A DNA stretch of 64,000 bases from Cytophagaceae bacterium (GTDB taxonomy: Bacteria; Bacteroidota; Bacteroidia; Cytophagales; Spirosomataceae), in NCBI GenBank assembly GCA_947460975.1, contig CANHGO010000002.1, positions 196,427-260,426 of the forward strand. Reading direction: 5' to 3'. This document shows positions 16,721-25,799 of this stretch, piece after piece. Numbering within the stretch: position 1 is the stretch's first letter; every line of letters starts with the position of its first letter. Under the pieces are notes generated by a model that worked only from the letters and a program-made list of their open reading frames with translations, ran no database searches and was not told the DNA's origin. A program made the translations under genes and the position numbers.

Positions 16721-18030
16721 TTCTTTTTTAGGAACCGTTGGTAAATTCCATAGCTGAGCCCAATAAACATCATGACATATATGACACTTTGTAGGTTTGT
16801 CAATAAAGTCCCCAATAAAAATAGGGAGGACAAAAACACGAGTAATATAGGCAAATAGGGATAAGCCCAAACGCGAAATGGCCTTTGCAAATTAGGTTCT
16901 TTTATCCTGAGTTTGATTAAGGCTGCAAATCCTGACAAGTAACTAGCGACAAAAAAGAAAGTGGCAATATCAGAAAGTCTTTCGTTTATCTCCTTGCCGA
17001 CTAATAAAAATAAGCATGCCAGTGCCAACGTAATATGGGTGGCGAAACTTGGGCTGCCTACCGCATTTATTTCGCTTGCCTTTTTAAAGAATAGGCCATC
17101 CCGACTCATCGAAAAAATGACTCTTGGCGCAAACATCACTTGCGTATTTAAAATGCCTAAAATACTGATCATCAAGAATAATGTAATCCACCTTCCCATA
17201 TTAGCACCAAAAATATAGGTCATGGTATCGGCGGCGGCTAATTTGCTTTGGCTTAAAATAGAAAAAGGTAGGCTATATAAAATGGCGATGTTAATCATGA
17301 TGTAAATGAAAGCCACAACGATCACGCCTATAAACATCGATTTAGGCATTGTCTTTTCCGGGTTTTTATTCTCTTCGGTGAAGTAGGCGGCGGTGTGCCA
17401 ACCGTCAAACGCGTAAAATATGGACAACAATGCTGTCATAATTCCCGACCATAAAGGTAGGCCGATGGGCGCCGAGGGGGATTCAGAGATGGCGCCGCCA
17501 TTTCCCATGAATGCGCAGATGCCGATAAAAAACAATAGGGCAAGCGCTTTAATTCCACTCAGCCATTCCTGGGATTTTCCGGCTAGGACTACACCCAATT
17601 GGTGAAAAGCCCATAGCAAAATTAAAATCCCTAAACTGCAGGAAACCAGGTAGCTTGTTAATAATGGAAAAAGGATGGCCAGGTATTCCGAGAACGTGTA
17701 GGCGCCAAAGCCGAGGGCGGTGACGGTGCCGAGCCAACTAGATAGCCCCACTAAAAATCCAATATATCGACCGAATGCACGTTCTGCGTAACCATACCAA
17801 GCACCTGCTTTGGGAATGGATAAACTTAATTCGAGCACGCAACTAACACCTAATAGTGCATAAATGGCGACTAAAACCCAAAGTGCGATAATTAAAGTGG
17901 GACTATGTAGGGCTGCCGCGATGGGTCCTGGTTTGCGTAAAATGCCAGTGCCCACGGTTCCCCCAAGCGTGACCGCCACTCCGAATGTGGTACCTAAAAC
18001 TTTCCATAATTGGTTAGTTCCTGCTCTCAT
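16717..18030 (-). CDS. APC-superfamily amino acid permease
   Basis: 437 residues with about 12 membrane segments. The first carries the APC substrate-binding loop GGTVGTGILRKPG, and the cytoplasmic loop ENKNPEKTMPKS is typical of the family. It imports or exchanges amino acids at the inner membrane; the specific amino acid is not visible. Its start overlaps the end of the upstream EEP gene by 17 bp, so the two are translationally coupled. The 3' end overlaps dacB by 4 bp without a visible terminator. Confidence 0.9.
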   Translation of the reverse strand: MRAGTNQLWKVLGTTFGVAVTLGGTVGTGILRKPGPIAAALHSPTLIIALWVLVAIYALLGVSCVLELSLSIPKAGAWYGYAERAFGRYIGFLVGLSSWLGTVTALGFGAYTFSEYLAILFPLLTSYLVSCSLGILILLWAFHQLGVVLAGKSQEWLSGIKALALLFFIGICAFMGNGGAISESPSAPIGLPLWSGIMTALLSIFYAFDGWHTAAYFTEENKNPEKTMPKSMFIGVIVVAFIYIMINIAILYSLPFSILSQSKLAAADTMTYIFGANMGRWITLFLMISILGILNTQVMFAPRVIFSMSRDGLFFKKASEINAVGSPSFATHITLALACLFLLVGKEINERLSDIATFFFVASYLSGFAALIKLRIKEPNLQRPFRVWAYPYLPILLVFLSSLFLLGTLLTNLQSVIYVMMFIGLSYGIYQRFLKKN

Positions 18031-19162
18031 TTTTCTTCAATGTGTAATCAGCAATCAAAGGAAAATGGTCTGAATATTTGATATTACGCAAGGTTTTAAA
18101 TTGGACGATATTCCAATCGTCCGAGAAAAATTGATTGTCGATCCGAACAAAATAAGGGCTTCTATTTAATGTAAATCCAAAACCACGACCAGCTTCTTCG
18201 AACGAATTTTTTAAGCGCTCGCGAATGGTTCCATAGGCCCAGCCATAGGGGGTTTCATTTAAATCACCCACAACGATGACAGGATATTGACTTTGTTGGA
18301 TTAGTCGATTGATCTGATTCATCTCATCTCGGTGATGAATAAAGCCTTTTCGCATGGAGGCTATAATTCCCCTGCCTTCTTTTTTGGCGTCCTCATAATC
18401 TTGATCCCTGATTTTCCCCGTTACTTTTCCTACGCGGATGCCCATGGACCATAGTTGTAAATTGATCACTCGGACCGTATCTTCTTTGATAACTAAATCT
18501 ACCATCAAATAACCATTGGCCGAATTAGCAAATTGTTTTCCTTCTTTATGTATGATCAGATATTTAGTAAAAATGGCCAATCCCATCTTCTCGTTCTGAT
18601 CAAAAAGATCTTCTCTTAAAGGGAAAAAGGCATAATTCGGATATTGTTCGGTCATCATGCTGATGCTTCTGTAGGGCTTTCGATCTGTATTAGAATAAAA
18701 TTCTTGGAAACATTTTATGTCGGCGGTATAGTCTAACATGAACGTCTTAAGCTTCGCCAAAGATTCCTTTTTCGCTTCATAATTATTGGAATACATGCCG
18801 TAAACATTATAGCTTAATACCTTAACTGAATTTTTAACCAAGGGATTTGGACTATTTAAAACGATACTTCTTTGGATAAAACTATAGCCCAACAATAGGA
18901 CGGTCAGTGGTAATAAGGCTCTTTTTGCCCTTTGGAATAACCAATATAACAAGGATATAAAACACAATATTTGGGCATAAGGCATGGTCATCATGATGAA
19001 TCCGGCGAGCCAATGATCAATCACGAGGGAATAACTTAATACATAAGTAAGGATGGTATATAGACAGAGGGGCAAAGTTCCAAGCCAAATAAGCGAAGAA
19101 ATGAATTTTTTTAGGAAAGATTTTTGACTTGATTTTGGAGAACTCGGCTTTCTCATATTCAA
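18014..19162 (-). CDS. Membrane-anchored endonuclease/exonuclease/phosphatase family protein
   Basis: 382 residues. Residues about 20-100 hold three hydrophobic segments. The EEP domain follows: LSYNVYGMYSN (metal-binding Asn), CFQEFY (Glu), VVGDLNETPYGWAY (Asp/Asn) and SDHFPLIADY (Asp-His pair). This membrane-plus-EEP form is common in Bacteroidota; its substrate may be nucleic acid, phosphoinositide-like lipid or another phosphodiester, and none can be preferred. The catalytic part should lie in the periplasm after the third segment. It precedes and overlaps the APC permease. A second ATG two codons downstream could also serve as start. Confidence 0.87.
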   Translation of the reverse strand: MNMRKPSSPKSSQKSFLKKFISSLIWLGTLPLCLYTILTYVLSYSLVIDHWLAGFIMMTMPYAQILCFISLLYWLFQRAKRALLPLTVLLLGYSFIQRSIVLNSPNPLVKNSVKVLSYNVYGMYSNNYEAKKESLAKLKTFMLDYTADIKCFQEFYSNTDRKPYRSISMMTEQYPNYAFFPLREDLFDQNEKMGLAIFTKYLIIHKEGKQFANSANGYLMVDLVIKEDTVRVINLQLWSMGIRVGKVTGKIRDQDYEDAKKEGRGIIASMRKGFIHHRDEMNQINRLIQQSQYPVIVVGDLNETPYGWAYGTIRERLKNSFEEAGRGFGFTLNRSPYFVRIDNQFFSDDWNIVQFKTLRNIKYSDHFPLIADYTLKKNESRN

Positions 19163-19216
19163 ATATACGCATAGACTCGGAAAGGGAATTACATTTTATA
19201 ATTTTTACATGTAGGA

Positions 19217-19247
19217 TTGTGTTTTTCAAAAAATATTTCTACTTTTG
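19217..19247 (+). promoter_or_regulatory. Promoter of rpmB
   Basis: TTG at 19217-19219, a 20-bp spacer, then TACTTTTG at 19240-19247 followed by CAATCCC. This is a near-perfect Bacteroidetes housekeeping promoter and implies a leader of about 55 nt before rpmB. Confidence 0.8.
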
Positions 19248-19307
19248 CAATCCCTTTTAACTACAATATTATTTAGAGGGCATAAGCTTAAATTAAAATA
19301 TAACATT

Positions 19308-19547
19308 ATGGCAAAGGTTTGTCAATTAACAGGAAAAAGAACAAGAGTAGGAAACCACGTTTCTCACGCTAATAATAAGACAAAACGTAAGTTTTTTCCA
19401 AACTTGCAAACAAAGAAATTTTTCTTAGAATCTGAAGGTGTTTGGGTTCGTTTGAAGGTTTCTGCGAAAGCAATTCGTACCATCAATAAAAATGGTTTTG
19501 AGAAAACTTTAATTCAATCTGCACGCAAAGGTACATTGAGCGTATAG
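19308..19547 (+). CDS. rpmB: 50S ribosomal protein L28
   Basis: 79 residues beginning MAKVCQLTGKRTRVGNHVSH. The start at 19308 was chosen because it gives the standard N-terminus and normal length; an in-frame extension to 19245 would begin inside the promoter. L28 is part of the large subunit. In many Bacteroidota rpmB is followed by rpmG and a short DUF4295 gene, but here a strong terminator comes 26 bp after the stop and no L33 frame follows. Confidence 0.97.
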   Translation: MAKVCQLTGKRTRVGNHVSHANNKTKRKFFPNLQTKKFFLESEGVWVRLKVSAKAIRTINKNGFEKTLIQSARKGTLSV

Positions 19548-19572
19548 TTTTTAATAAAAAATTAACGAAATT

Positions 19573-19603
19573 AGCCTCCTTGAAATTCAAGGAGGCTTTT
19601 TTT
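19573..19603 (+). terminator. Rho-independent terminator of rpmB
   Basis: GCCTCCTTGA pairs with TCAAGGAGGC around a tiny loop, followed by seven T. It ends 8 bp before the ThiF-family start. Confidence 0.92.
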
Positions 19604-19610
19604 ATTTAAC

Positions 19611-20708
19611 ATGTTGACACCATCTGAACTTATTCGGTACCAAAAACAGCTAAAGCTTCCGGAGTGGGGTATTGAGAAACAAACGCTTTTGAAATCTTCT
19701 CATGTGTTGGTTGTGGGAGCTGGGGGCTTAGGTGTTGCTGCGCTTCCTTATTTGGCTGCTGCGGGAATTGGTCAGATTAGTATTGTGGATCCTGACGTGG
19801 TCGATTTATCCAATTTAGGCCGACAAGTTATTTATACCTCGGCGGAGGTGGGGCAATCCAAAGCTCTTTTAGCCCAAAGGTATTTACAGAACTTGAATCC
19901 GGAAGTCAACGTAAGCAGTTTCGAGGTTAAATTGACATCTGAAAACGCAGCTGAATTTATTCGAAAAGCAGATTTGATCGTAGATTGTACGGATAATTTC
20001 GCCGCCCGTTATTTAATTAATGACCATTGTGTTTCTTTAGAAAAGCCATTTGTATATGCTGCCATTCACGCTTGGGAAGGCTTATTGAGTGTTTGTAATG
20101 CGCTATCGCCTAATGGTACTCGCACGGCAACGTATCGTTGTTTATTTCCAGAATCGCCCAATATGTCGGAGATTCCTAATTGTGATGAAGTGGGTGTCCT
20201 AGGATTTATACCTGGGATAATGGGCCTGTTGCAAGCAAAGGAAGCTATTTTTTATTTGGCAGGTATGTCATCTCCTGCACAGGGCGCGCTTCTTCGTTGG
20301 GATGCTCGCGACATGTCGATGAAGCATTTTAAAGTCGAAAGAGAGCCCGATGCGGCCTTACATATTTTTTCTAAAACGAATGTAGATGAAGTGCGGGAAA
20401 TCCAAGTTGGCGAAGCTTACGCCTTATTGCGACAAAATCTAGCCTATATTTTAGATGTTCGGGAATTGGATGAGTTCGAAATAGCTTCAATTCCGGATAC
20501 CTTACAAATACCTATGCATAAGGTCCCCAATACTATTGCGAGCTTACCGGTCCATAAAAAGTGCCTAGTGATGTGCCATCATGGGATGAGATCTGCCCAC
20601 GTAATCCGTTTTTTACAGCAAGAAAAGGGTTTTACTAACCTTTATAATGTAGCGGGTGGAATCGATGCTTGGTCTTTGAAAATTGACCCTAGCATCCCTA
20701 GATATTAA
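19611..20708 (+). CDS. MoeB/ThiF-type E1-like adenylyltransferase fused to rhodanese
   Basis: 365 residues. Residues about 5-240 form the E1-like domain: VVGAGGLGVAALPYLAAAGIG (ATP loop), DVVDLSNLGRQ, the DCTDNFAARYL motif and NCDEVGVLGFIPG. Residues about 260-360 are a rhodanese domain with active cysteine in MCHHGMRS. Such fusions activate a ubiquitin-like sulfur carrier (MoaD or ThiS type) and supply its sulfur. The zinc CxxC pairs of classical MoeB are not conserved: the first site reads TYRC and the second is missing (DAALHIF). No moa or thi genes are close by, so the pathway (molybdopterin, thiamin or tRNA) is open. It lies 8 bp behind the rpmB terminator with no obvious promoter of its own, and overlaps convergent rimO by 11 bp. 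Confidence 0.9.
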   Translation: MLTPSELIRYQKQLKLPEWGIEKQTLLKSSHVLVVGAGGLGVAALPYLAAAGIGQISIVDPDVVDLSNLGRQVIYTSAEVGQSKALLAQRYLQNLNPEVNVSSFEVKLTSENAAEFIRKADLIVDCTDNFAARYLINDHCVSLEKPFVYAAIHAWEGLLSVCNALSPNGTRTATYRCLFPESPNMSEIPNCDEVGVLGFIPGIMGLLQAKEAIFYLAGMSSPAQGALLRWDARDMSMKHFKVEREPDAALHIFSKTNVDEVREIQVGEAYALLRQNLAYILDVRELDEFEIASIPDTLQIPMHKVPNTIASLPVHKKCLVMCHHGMRSAHVIRFLQQEKGFTNLYNVAGGIDAWSLKIDPSIPRY

Positions 20709-22023
20709 CGATATCACCGTATAGATCAAACTCCTCTGCCTTATTGATTTTAACATGAACAAAATCACCAAGCCTTGCATATTGTTCGGCTGGGATTAGG
20801 ACTTCGTTATCTACTTCTGGGCTGTCAAATTCGGTTCGGCCAACAAAATATCCGCTTTCTTTTCTGTCAACTAAAACTTTCACCGTTTGGCCTACTTTTG
20901 CTTGATTTAGTTCCTCCGAAATGGTTTGTTGCAGTGCCATGATTTCATCAGATCTCTCTTGCTTAACATCCTCTGGCACATTATCTTCCACCGAGTAGGC
21001 GTGCGTGTTTTCTTCATGACTGTAATTGAATATCCCCAAACGGTCAAATCGCATACGCTCCACAAATGAATAGGTCTCTTCAAAATCTGCCTCAGTTTCA
21101 CCAGGATACCCTGAAATTAAGGTGGTTCGTAAGGCTATGCCTGGAACTTTTTCTCGAATGGTTTGGATGAGTGCTTCTGTTTTTTCGCGGGTAATTCCTC
21201 GGCGCATATGCTTCAACATAGCATCTGAACCACTCTGAAGCGGCATATCTAAGTAGCGACAAATATTTTCACGCTCAGCCATCGTGTCTAGAATTTCCAA
21301 TGGAAAGCCTGCCGGATACGCGTATTGTAAGCGAATCCATTCGATTCCATTGACATCTGAAAGTCGTTCTAATAATTCTTTTAACTTCCGTCCGCCTGTT
21401 TGACCTCCTTTTAAATCTAACCCGTAAAAGGTTAAATCTTGTGCGATCAAAATTAATTCCTTGGTTCCTTTTTTGGCTAATGAATTGGCCTCTAATACCA
21501 ATTCGTCCATATTTCTAGAAACGTGTTTCCCCCGCATGATGGGAATAGCACAGAAACTGCATGGTCGATCGCAGCCTTCAGCAATCTTTAAATAGGCAAA
21601 ATGAGCGGGTGTGGTCAGAAACCTTTCGCCTACCAACTCATGCTTGTAATCTGCTTTTAAGGCCTTGAGTAACCTTGGTAATTCATTGGTGCCAAAGAAT
21701 GCGTCAACCAATGGGATTTCTTTTTCTAGGTCATCTTTGTATCGGTGTGATAAGCAACCCGTTACGTATAATTTGTCGATTTTTCCGGCTTCTTTGGCAT
21801 CTACATACCGTAAGATTGTGTCGATCGATTCTTGTTTGGCATTGTCTATAAAACCACAAGTGTTGACCACAACGATGGATGCTGTGTCCTTTTTTGCTTC
21901 ATGCGTCACTTCTAGGCCATTGCCTTTTAGTTGGGTATAAAGTACTTCCGAGTCAACGAGGTTTTTTGAACAACCTAGGGTTACGATGTTGATGGAAGCT
22001 TTTGGTTTTACTTTTGTTTTCAT
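20698..22023 (-). CDS. rimO: Ribosomal protein S12 methylthiotransferase
   Basis: 441 residues. The N-terminal cluster cysteines are C18 (GCSKN), C56 (NTCGF) and C90 (GCLSH). The radical-SAM motif CDRPCSFC places C151, C155 and C158. The C-terminal TRAM domain covers about 375-438. The sequence VTLGCSKNLVDSE marks RimO rather than MiaB. It adds a methylthio group to an aspartate of ribosomal protein S12. Cytoplasmic. The gene is monocistronic and convergent with the ThiF-rhodanese gene, overlapping by 11 bp. Confidence 0.96.
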   Translation of the reverse strand: MKTKVKPKASINIVTLGCSKNLVDSEVLYTQLKGNGLEVTHEAKKDTASIVVVNTCGFIDNAKQESIDTILRYVDAKEAGKIDKLYVTGCLSHRYKDDLEKEIPLVDAFFGTNELPRLLKALKADYKHELVGERFLTTPAHFAYLKIAEGCDRPCSFCAIPIMRGKHVSRNMDELVLEANSLAKKGTKELILIAQDLTFYGLDLKGGQTGGRKLKELLERLSDVNGIEWIRLQYAYPAGFPLEILDTMAERENICRYLDMPLQSGSDAMLKHMRRGITREKTEALIQTIREKVPGIALRTTLISGYPGETEADFEETYSFVERMRFDRLGIFNYSHEENTHAYSVEDNVPEDVKQERSDEIMALQQTISEELNQAKVGQTVKVLVDRKESGYFVGRTEFDSPEVDNEVLIPAEQYARLGDFVHVKINKAEEFDLYGDIVNI

Positions 22024-22090
22024 TCAATTCAAATTAGCATGCAATTTACGAAGAATTATGAGAGTTTTGCGTGCTCTTTTTTATTCAAAA

Positions 22091-22123
22091 TTTGCATGAA
22101 AGAATAAAATTTTAGTAGTATTG
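22091..22123 (+). promoter_or_regulatory. Promoter of the DUF1080 gene
   Basis: TTTG at 22091-22094, 21 bp, then TAGTATTG at 22116-22123 (one mismatch from TAnnTTTG), 22 bp before the start at 22146. Confidence 0.55.
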
Positions 22124-22145
22124 CAATTCAAAAAACTTATTTAAA

Positions 22146-22850
22146 ATGAAAAAACTGATATTAACATGTGCACTAGTGACTTTTGGTCTCATGTCTTTTG
22201 CCCAAAGTTTAAACACATTAACTGCCAAGGAGAAAAGGGCTGGGTTCCAATTATTATTTGACGGAAAGACTTTAAATGGTTGGCATACCTACAACAAACC
22301 GGGTATGATCGGTAATTGCTGGACCGTGGAGGATGGTGTCATTTCTTTTGATATGACCAAAAAAGAACGCGGTGATTTAATTACAGATGCGGAATTTGAA
22401 AACTATGATTTTTCAGTGGAGTGGAGAATTTCAAAAAATGGAAATTCAGGAATTATCTTTAATGTAACGGAAGACCTAAAATACCATAGTACGTATAATA
22501 CAGGTCCTGAAATGCAGGTGCTTGACAATGATGGCCATCCTGATGGAAAAATATTTAATCACCGTTCTGGGGATTTATATGACTTAATTAAATCATCTTC
22601 TGAGCCAGTTAAGCCAGTGGGCGAGTGGAATACAGCTCGTATTGTATGTAATCGTGGTTTGCTACAACAATATTTGAATGGCGTGAAGGTAGTAGAAACA
22701 CGTTACGACGATGCCAATTGGAAAACGATGATTGCCGGATCTAAATTTAAGAACATGCCTGCTTTTGGATTAAACATGAAAGGACGCATTGCGCTTCAGG
22801 ATCACGGAAATCCAGTTTGGTTCAGAAATATTAAGATTAAGAAATTGTAG
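22146..22850 (+). CDS. DUF1080 secreted protein (3-keto-disaccharide hydrolase family)
   Basis: 234 residues with a signal peptide (ends about SFAQS, residue 20). One concanavalin-like DUF1080 domain fills the rest: FQLLFDGKTLNGWH, NCWTVEDGVI, SVEWRISKNGNSGIIF, TGPEMQVLDNDGH and GRIALQDHG. Family members have been shown to hydrolyse 3-keto-glycosides, the products of sugar oxidation at C3; others are only structural. That makes the neighbouring GMC dehydrogenase (39.9-41.6 kb) a possible functional partner (inference). It is transcribed alone, toward the large minus-strand operon, and ends at a bidirectional terminator. Confidence 0.9.
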   Translation: MKKLILTCALVTFGLMSFAQSLNTLTAKEKRAGFQLLFDGKTLNGWHTYNKPGMIGNCWTVEDGVISFDMTKKERGDLITDAEFENYDFSVEWRISKNGNSGIIFNVTEDLKYHSTYNTGPEMQVLDNDGHPDGKIFNHRSGDLYDLIKSSSEPVKPVGEWNTARIVCNRGLLQQYLNGVKVVETRYDDANWKTMIAGSKFKNMPAFGLNMKGRIALQDHGNPVWFRNIKIKKL

Positions 22851-22868
22851 TCTTGTCATTGTGAGAAT

Positions 22869-22903
22869 AAAAAAAATCCGCTCAGATCGAGCGGATTTTT
22901 TTT
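22869..22903. terminator. Bidirectional terminator between DUF1080 and the SGNH hydrolase
   Basis: ATCCGCTC pairs with GAGCGGAT around AGATC, with A and T runs on either side. The T run touches the stop codon of the minus-strand gene, so this closes both the DUF1080 unit and the long minus-strand operon. Confidence 0.9.
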
Positions 22904-23618
22904 ATTTAAAATAGCTCATGATTTCATCCGTAATCATTTGATGCCCTTTTTCATTCGGATGATTTACTTGGGACATGTAGTCGACTAAATTACTGCCACT
23001 TTTTACTTTGTTTTTGTATAGGGCATAGGTATCGATCAGGCCGATTTGAAAGCTCTTAGCTAGTTCTTTGATTTGGTTCGCATGTTGGTCTAGAATCGAA
23101 AGATCATCCTTGATGTCCACTCTTTGGTCTGGACTTGGGGTCAATAAAATTACTTTAATATTTTTTTCTAACGCTAATCGGATCATTTTTTCCCAGGCTA
23201 TTTTTGCTCTTTCAAGCCCCATACCCCGATCATTCAGTGCGTAATCAATAAACAATACATCAGGCTTGTGGGTCAGCACGTCAGCCTCAAATCTTTTTAG
23301 GCCACTTTCCGAATGTTCCCCTCCAATTGAGGTATTGATAACATTGACTACGGTCATTGGATAGGCTGATTTCAGGTCTTTTAAAACCAAAAAGGGATAT
23401 GATGCTAGCGTATTCACCACCGGGGTTTTAAAATATCCGGCGGGAACAGAATGACCATGGAAAACTAAGTTTATGGTCCTATTTTTAGGCCATTCCACCA
23501 ACATTTCTGCTTTGATTTTTTCTAGGTAATTGGCCTTTGAAGCAATTTCCTGCCCATGTAATTGGTTCACAGCAAACAACAAAAACGTAAAAATCAAGTA
23601 TCGGTTTTTCATGATCAT
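22902..23618 (-). CDS. Secreted SGNH/GDSL hydrolase at the end of the heme/DUF1501 operon
   Basis: 238 residues with a signal peptide (LLFAVNQLHGQ). SGNH blocks: FHGHSVPAGY (nucleophile Ser, with H for the usual D before it), NTSIGGEHS (block II Gly), YALNDRG (block III Asn) and NHPNEKGH (block V, N for the usual D, His present). Probably an esterase or deacetylase. The first ATG overlaps the upstream stop (TAATG); a second ATG two codons later gives a more usual MKNRYL signal start. It differs clearly from the SGNH protein at 884. Position in the operon suggests a deacylating step on the same substrate (inference). Confidence 0.85.
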   Translation of the reverse strand: MIMKNRYLIFTFLLFAVNQLHGQEIASKANYLEKIKAEMLVEWPKNRTINLVFHGHSVPAGYFKTPVVNTLASYPFLVLKDLKSAYPMTVVNVINTSIGGEHSESGLKRFEADVLTHKPDVLFIDYALNDRGMGLERAKIAWEKMIRLALEKNIKVILLTPSPDQRVDIKDDLSILDQHANQIKELAKSFQIGLIDTYALYKNKVKSGSNLVDYMSQVNHPNEKGHQMITDEIMSYFK

Positions 23619-25798
23619 TAATTTAAAAAGATTTCATCAACCAGTAGTAACGCTCTTTTATCTTTGGCACCATGCCATTGTGGGATTTTCTCCAGTGGTT
23701 TTGCGATGATTTTCATTTCGCTAAAAAGGGTTGGCTTGAATTTCACATCGATCGCATATAACTCGTGGAATCTCGTTTCTTTTGGAACTGGAACTTTCAT
23801 TATATGTACCCGCTTAAATGCACCGTTCGCGCTTGTTTTCCCCCATATCTCGATGGCTTGAGGTGGGAAAATTCCGGTGGTCAACTCTTCCATAATCCGT
23901 AAGGAAACAATAGAAATGGTTTTAGGTGTTTTGAAATTTAAATTTAATTCCATGTCATTATTTCGCACACCGGTCCAAAAATTAGCCCATGCTGGGGCAT
24001 TGGCACTAAAAGTTCCTAGGTTCCGATCGAAAAACGATTTTGGTCCATTGGCTTGATGCACCCGATTTAATGGTAATACAACCGTGACACTATCTGGGGT
24101 GATCGCACATTTATAATATTCAAAAACAGCTTCATCACTTCCGATCCAGCCTGCTTTAAATGCTCTCGCTCTAATTCTGGTGTTTGAATTAATCAAAACA
24201 TTACCATCGAAAATGGGAGATTTCGAACTGTCAATAGGTGTTCCATCCAACGTATAACGTATCTCAACGCCTTTAATCGTGTGGAATAAGGTGAGTGGAG
24301 CCTTCGTGTCAAAAATGGTTGATGTATTTTTCAACTCAGGCGGGTTTAGCTTTAATGGATTTTTGCCATCGTCTTTAAATCCACCAATGATTTGGACCGA
24401 TTTAAATTTAGTAGATAGCGCTTTGAGGTCTTCCACAGTGAGTGGTGTATCCCAAAGATAAATGGACTGAAGCTTTTTGAATCCTTGCATGGCCACTTGT
24501 AAATCTTGGTAATTTACTTGCGTTCCTGATAGCGAAATACTTTTTAAATGGGTTAATGTTTTTAACGCCAAAAGCCCCTTGGCCGTAATATTGCTAAAGT
24601 TTAATTCCAAGCGCTCTAAGTTTTCAAATTGAGCAATGGTCAACAAATCTGAATCTTTTACTGGCATTTTAGCTACACTTAGAAAAACGATTTGTTTTTT
24701 TATGGCCACTAATTCCTCTAATTTTTTGGAATTAAATTCATTTTTATTGAATATATGAACGCGCAAAGCTGGGGAGTTTTTGGCAACTGTGGCAATCGTC
24801 CGGTACTCGTTGGTTAATTCGTCTATGGTTTCCTGACTCGCCTCTGAAAAGTCATAATTTGTAGCCCCGTCCAGAACAGAATTGAATAAGGTATTCCCCA
24901 TGATTCGGAGTGAATCTGTTGCAGGCAATTCCATCACTTTTTTAGTAAAGGTTGCGTTTCCTTTGATCCAAAGTGCTAAAATCATTTTCTCTTCATCGGT
25001 CAACTGTGGCTGTCCAGAGACCGGCATGTGTTTTTTGTCTTCTAGTGGTAGGTGAATTCGCTCTAATAATAGACTTATTTCAGGTTTTCCTGTGACAAAT
25101 AATTTGCCGGATTTACCCCCTTTTAAAATACCTTCTTTGCTGGACAAATCAAGGTCCCCTTTTTTCTTTTCAGGGTTATGACAGCTCATGCATTTTTTTT
25201 CAAAAATAGGCTTGACCATGTGATCAAAAACAATAGCATCCTCAAGATAGATTTGTTTTCTTTGTTGGAAAGGCTCCAAAACAAAACCATCTCCATGCGT
25301 AAGTTCTGATCCAAAATGGCCAGTCGAGATCAGTAAAATGGACATGAAGCCAATCAGCAATCTCGAATTTAGCTTTTGGTAAAAGGATAAATTTCTGAGC
25401 CAGTACGTACCACTAAAGACAATAAATAAAGTAACGGCTGCCCACTTATGCCAAAACAAGGTGTCTCCCGAATATCCAGATTCTTTTGAAAGAAATAAAC
25501 CAAAAATAGTAGTAAGTCCTGTGAGGGCCGCGCCTGAAATCCAAGCATCAGAAACCCATTGCTCCGCGGTGTCAATCCATGGAGAAGCTTCTCGGGTAAA
25601 TCGGAAAAACTCCCAGGCCATTAACAAAATCAATAACACGATCGGGAAATGTAGGACTAGTGGGTGTAATCTGCCAAAGGACTGAAGCCAAACAGGAACA
25701 ACGATTTGATCCTCAAAGGCCAATAAAAACACTAGAAATACTGCAGATATGAGTACAAATTGTTCAACAATACCCCTCCATTTTTTATTCATACTCAA
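23618..25798 (-). CDS. DUF2231 membrane protein with heme-binding CxxCH, LRR and chitobiase-C-like domains
   Basis: 726 residues in a mosaic. Residues about 10-165 hold about five membrane segments with the DUF2231 motif GRLHPLVLHFP. CMSCH (C203, C206, H207) in a PSCyt1-type domain should bind heme c. Residues about 340-455 are leucine-rich repeats (NLERLELNFSNITAKGL and two to three more). About 480-565 resembles a chitobiase/beta-hexosaminidase C-terminal domain (EIRYTLDGTPIDSSKSP). The end, about 580-725, is a discoidin-like beta domain. Membrane helices put the rest in the periplasm. No catalytic enzyme motif was recognised. The start lies 1 bp after the upstream DUF1501 gene. Confidence 0.82.
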   Translation of the reverse strand: MSMNKKWRGIVEQFVLISAVFLVFLLAFEDQIVVPVWLQSFGRLHPLVLHFPIVLLILLMAWEFFRFTREASPWIDTAEQWVSDAWISGAALTGLTTIFGLFLSKESGYSGDTLFWHKWAAVTLFIVFSGTYWLRNLSFYQKLNSRLLIGFMSILLISTGHFGSELTHGDGFVLEPFQQRKQIYLEDAIVFDHMVKPIFEKKCMSCHNPEKKKGDLDLSSKEGILKGGKSGKLFVTGKPEISLLLERIHLPLEDKKHMPVSGQPQLTDEEKMILALWIKGNATFTKKVMELPATDSLRIMGNTLFNSVLDGATNYDFSEASQETIDELTNEYRTIATVAKNSPALRVHIFNKNEFNSKKLEELVAIKKQIVFLSVAKMPVKDSDLLTIAQFENLERLELNFSNITAKGLLALKTLTHLKSISLSGTQVNYQDLQVAMQGFKKLQSIYLWDTPLTVEDLKALSTKFKSVQIIGGFKDDGKNPLKLNPPELKNTSTIFDTKAPLTLFHTIKGVEIRYTLDGTPIDSSKSPIFDGNVLINSNTRIRARAFKAGWIGSDEAVFEYYKCAITPDSVTVVLPLNRVHQANGPKSFFDRNLGTFSANAPAWANFWTGVRNNDMELNLNFKTPKTISIVSLRIMEELTTGIFPPQAIEIWGKTSANGAFKRVHIMKVPVPKETRFHELYAIDVKFKPTLFSEMKIIAKPLEKIPQWHGAKDKRALLLVDEIFLN

Positions 25799-25799
25799 C

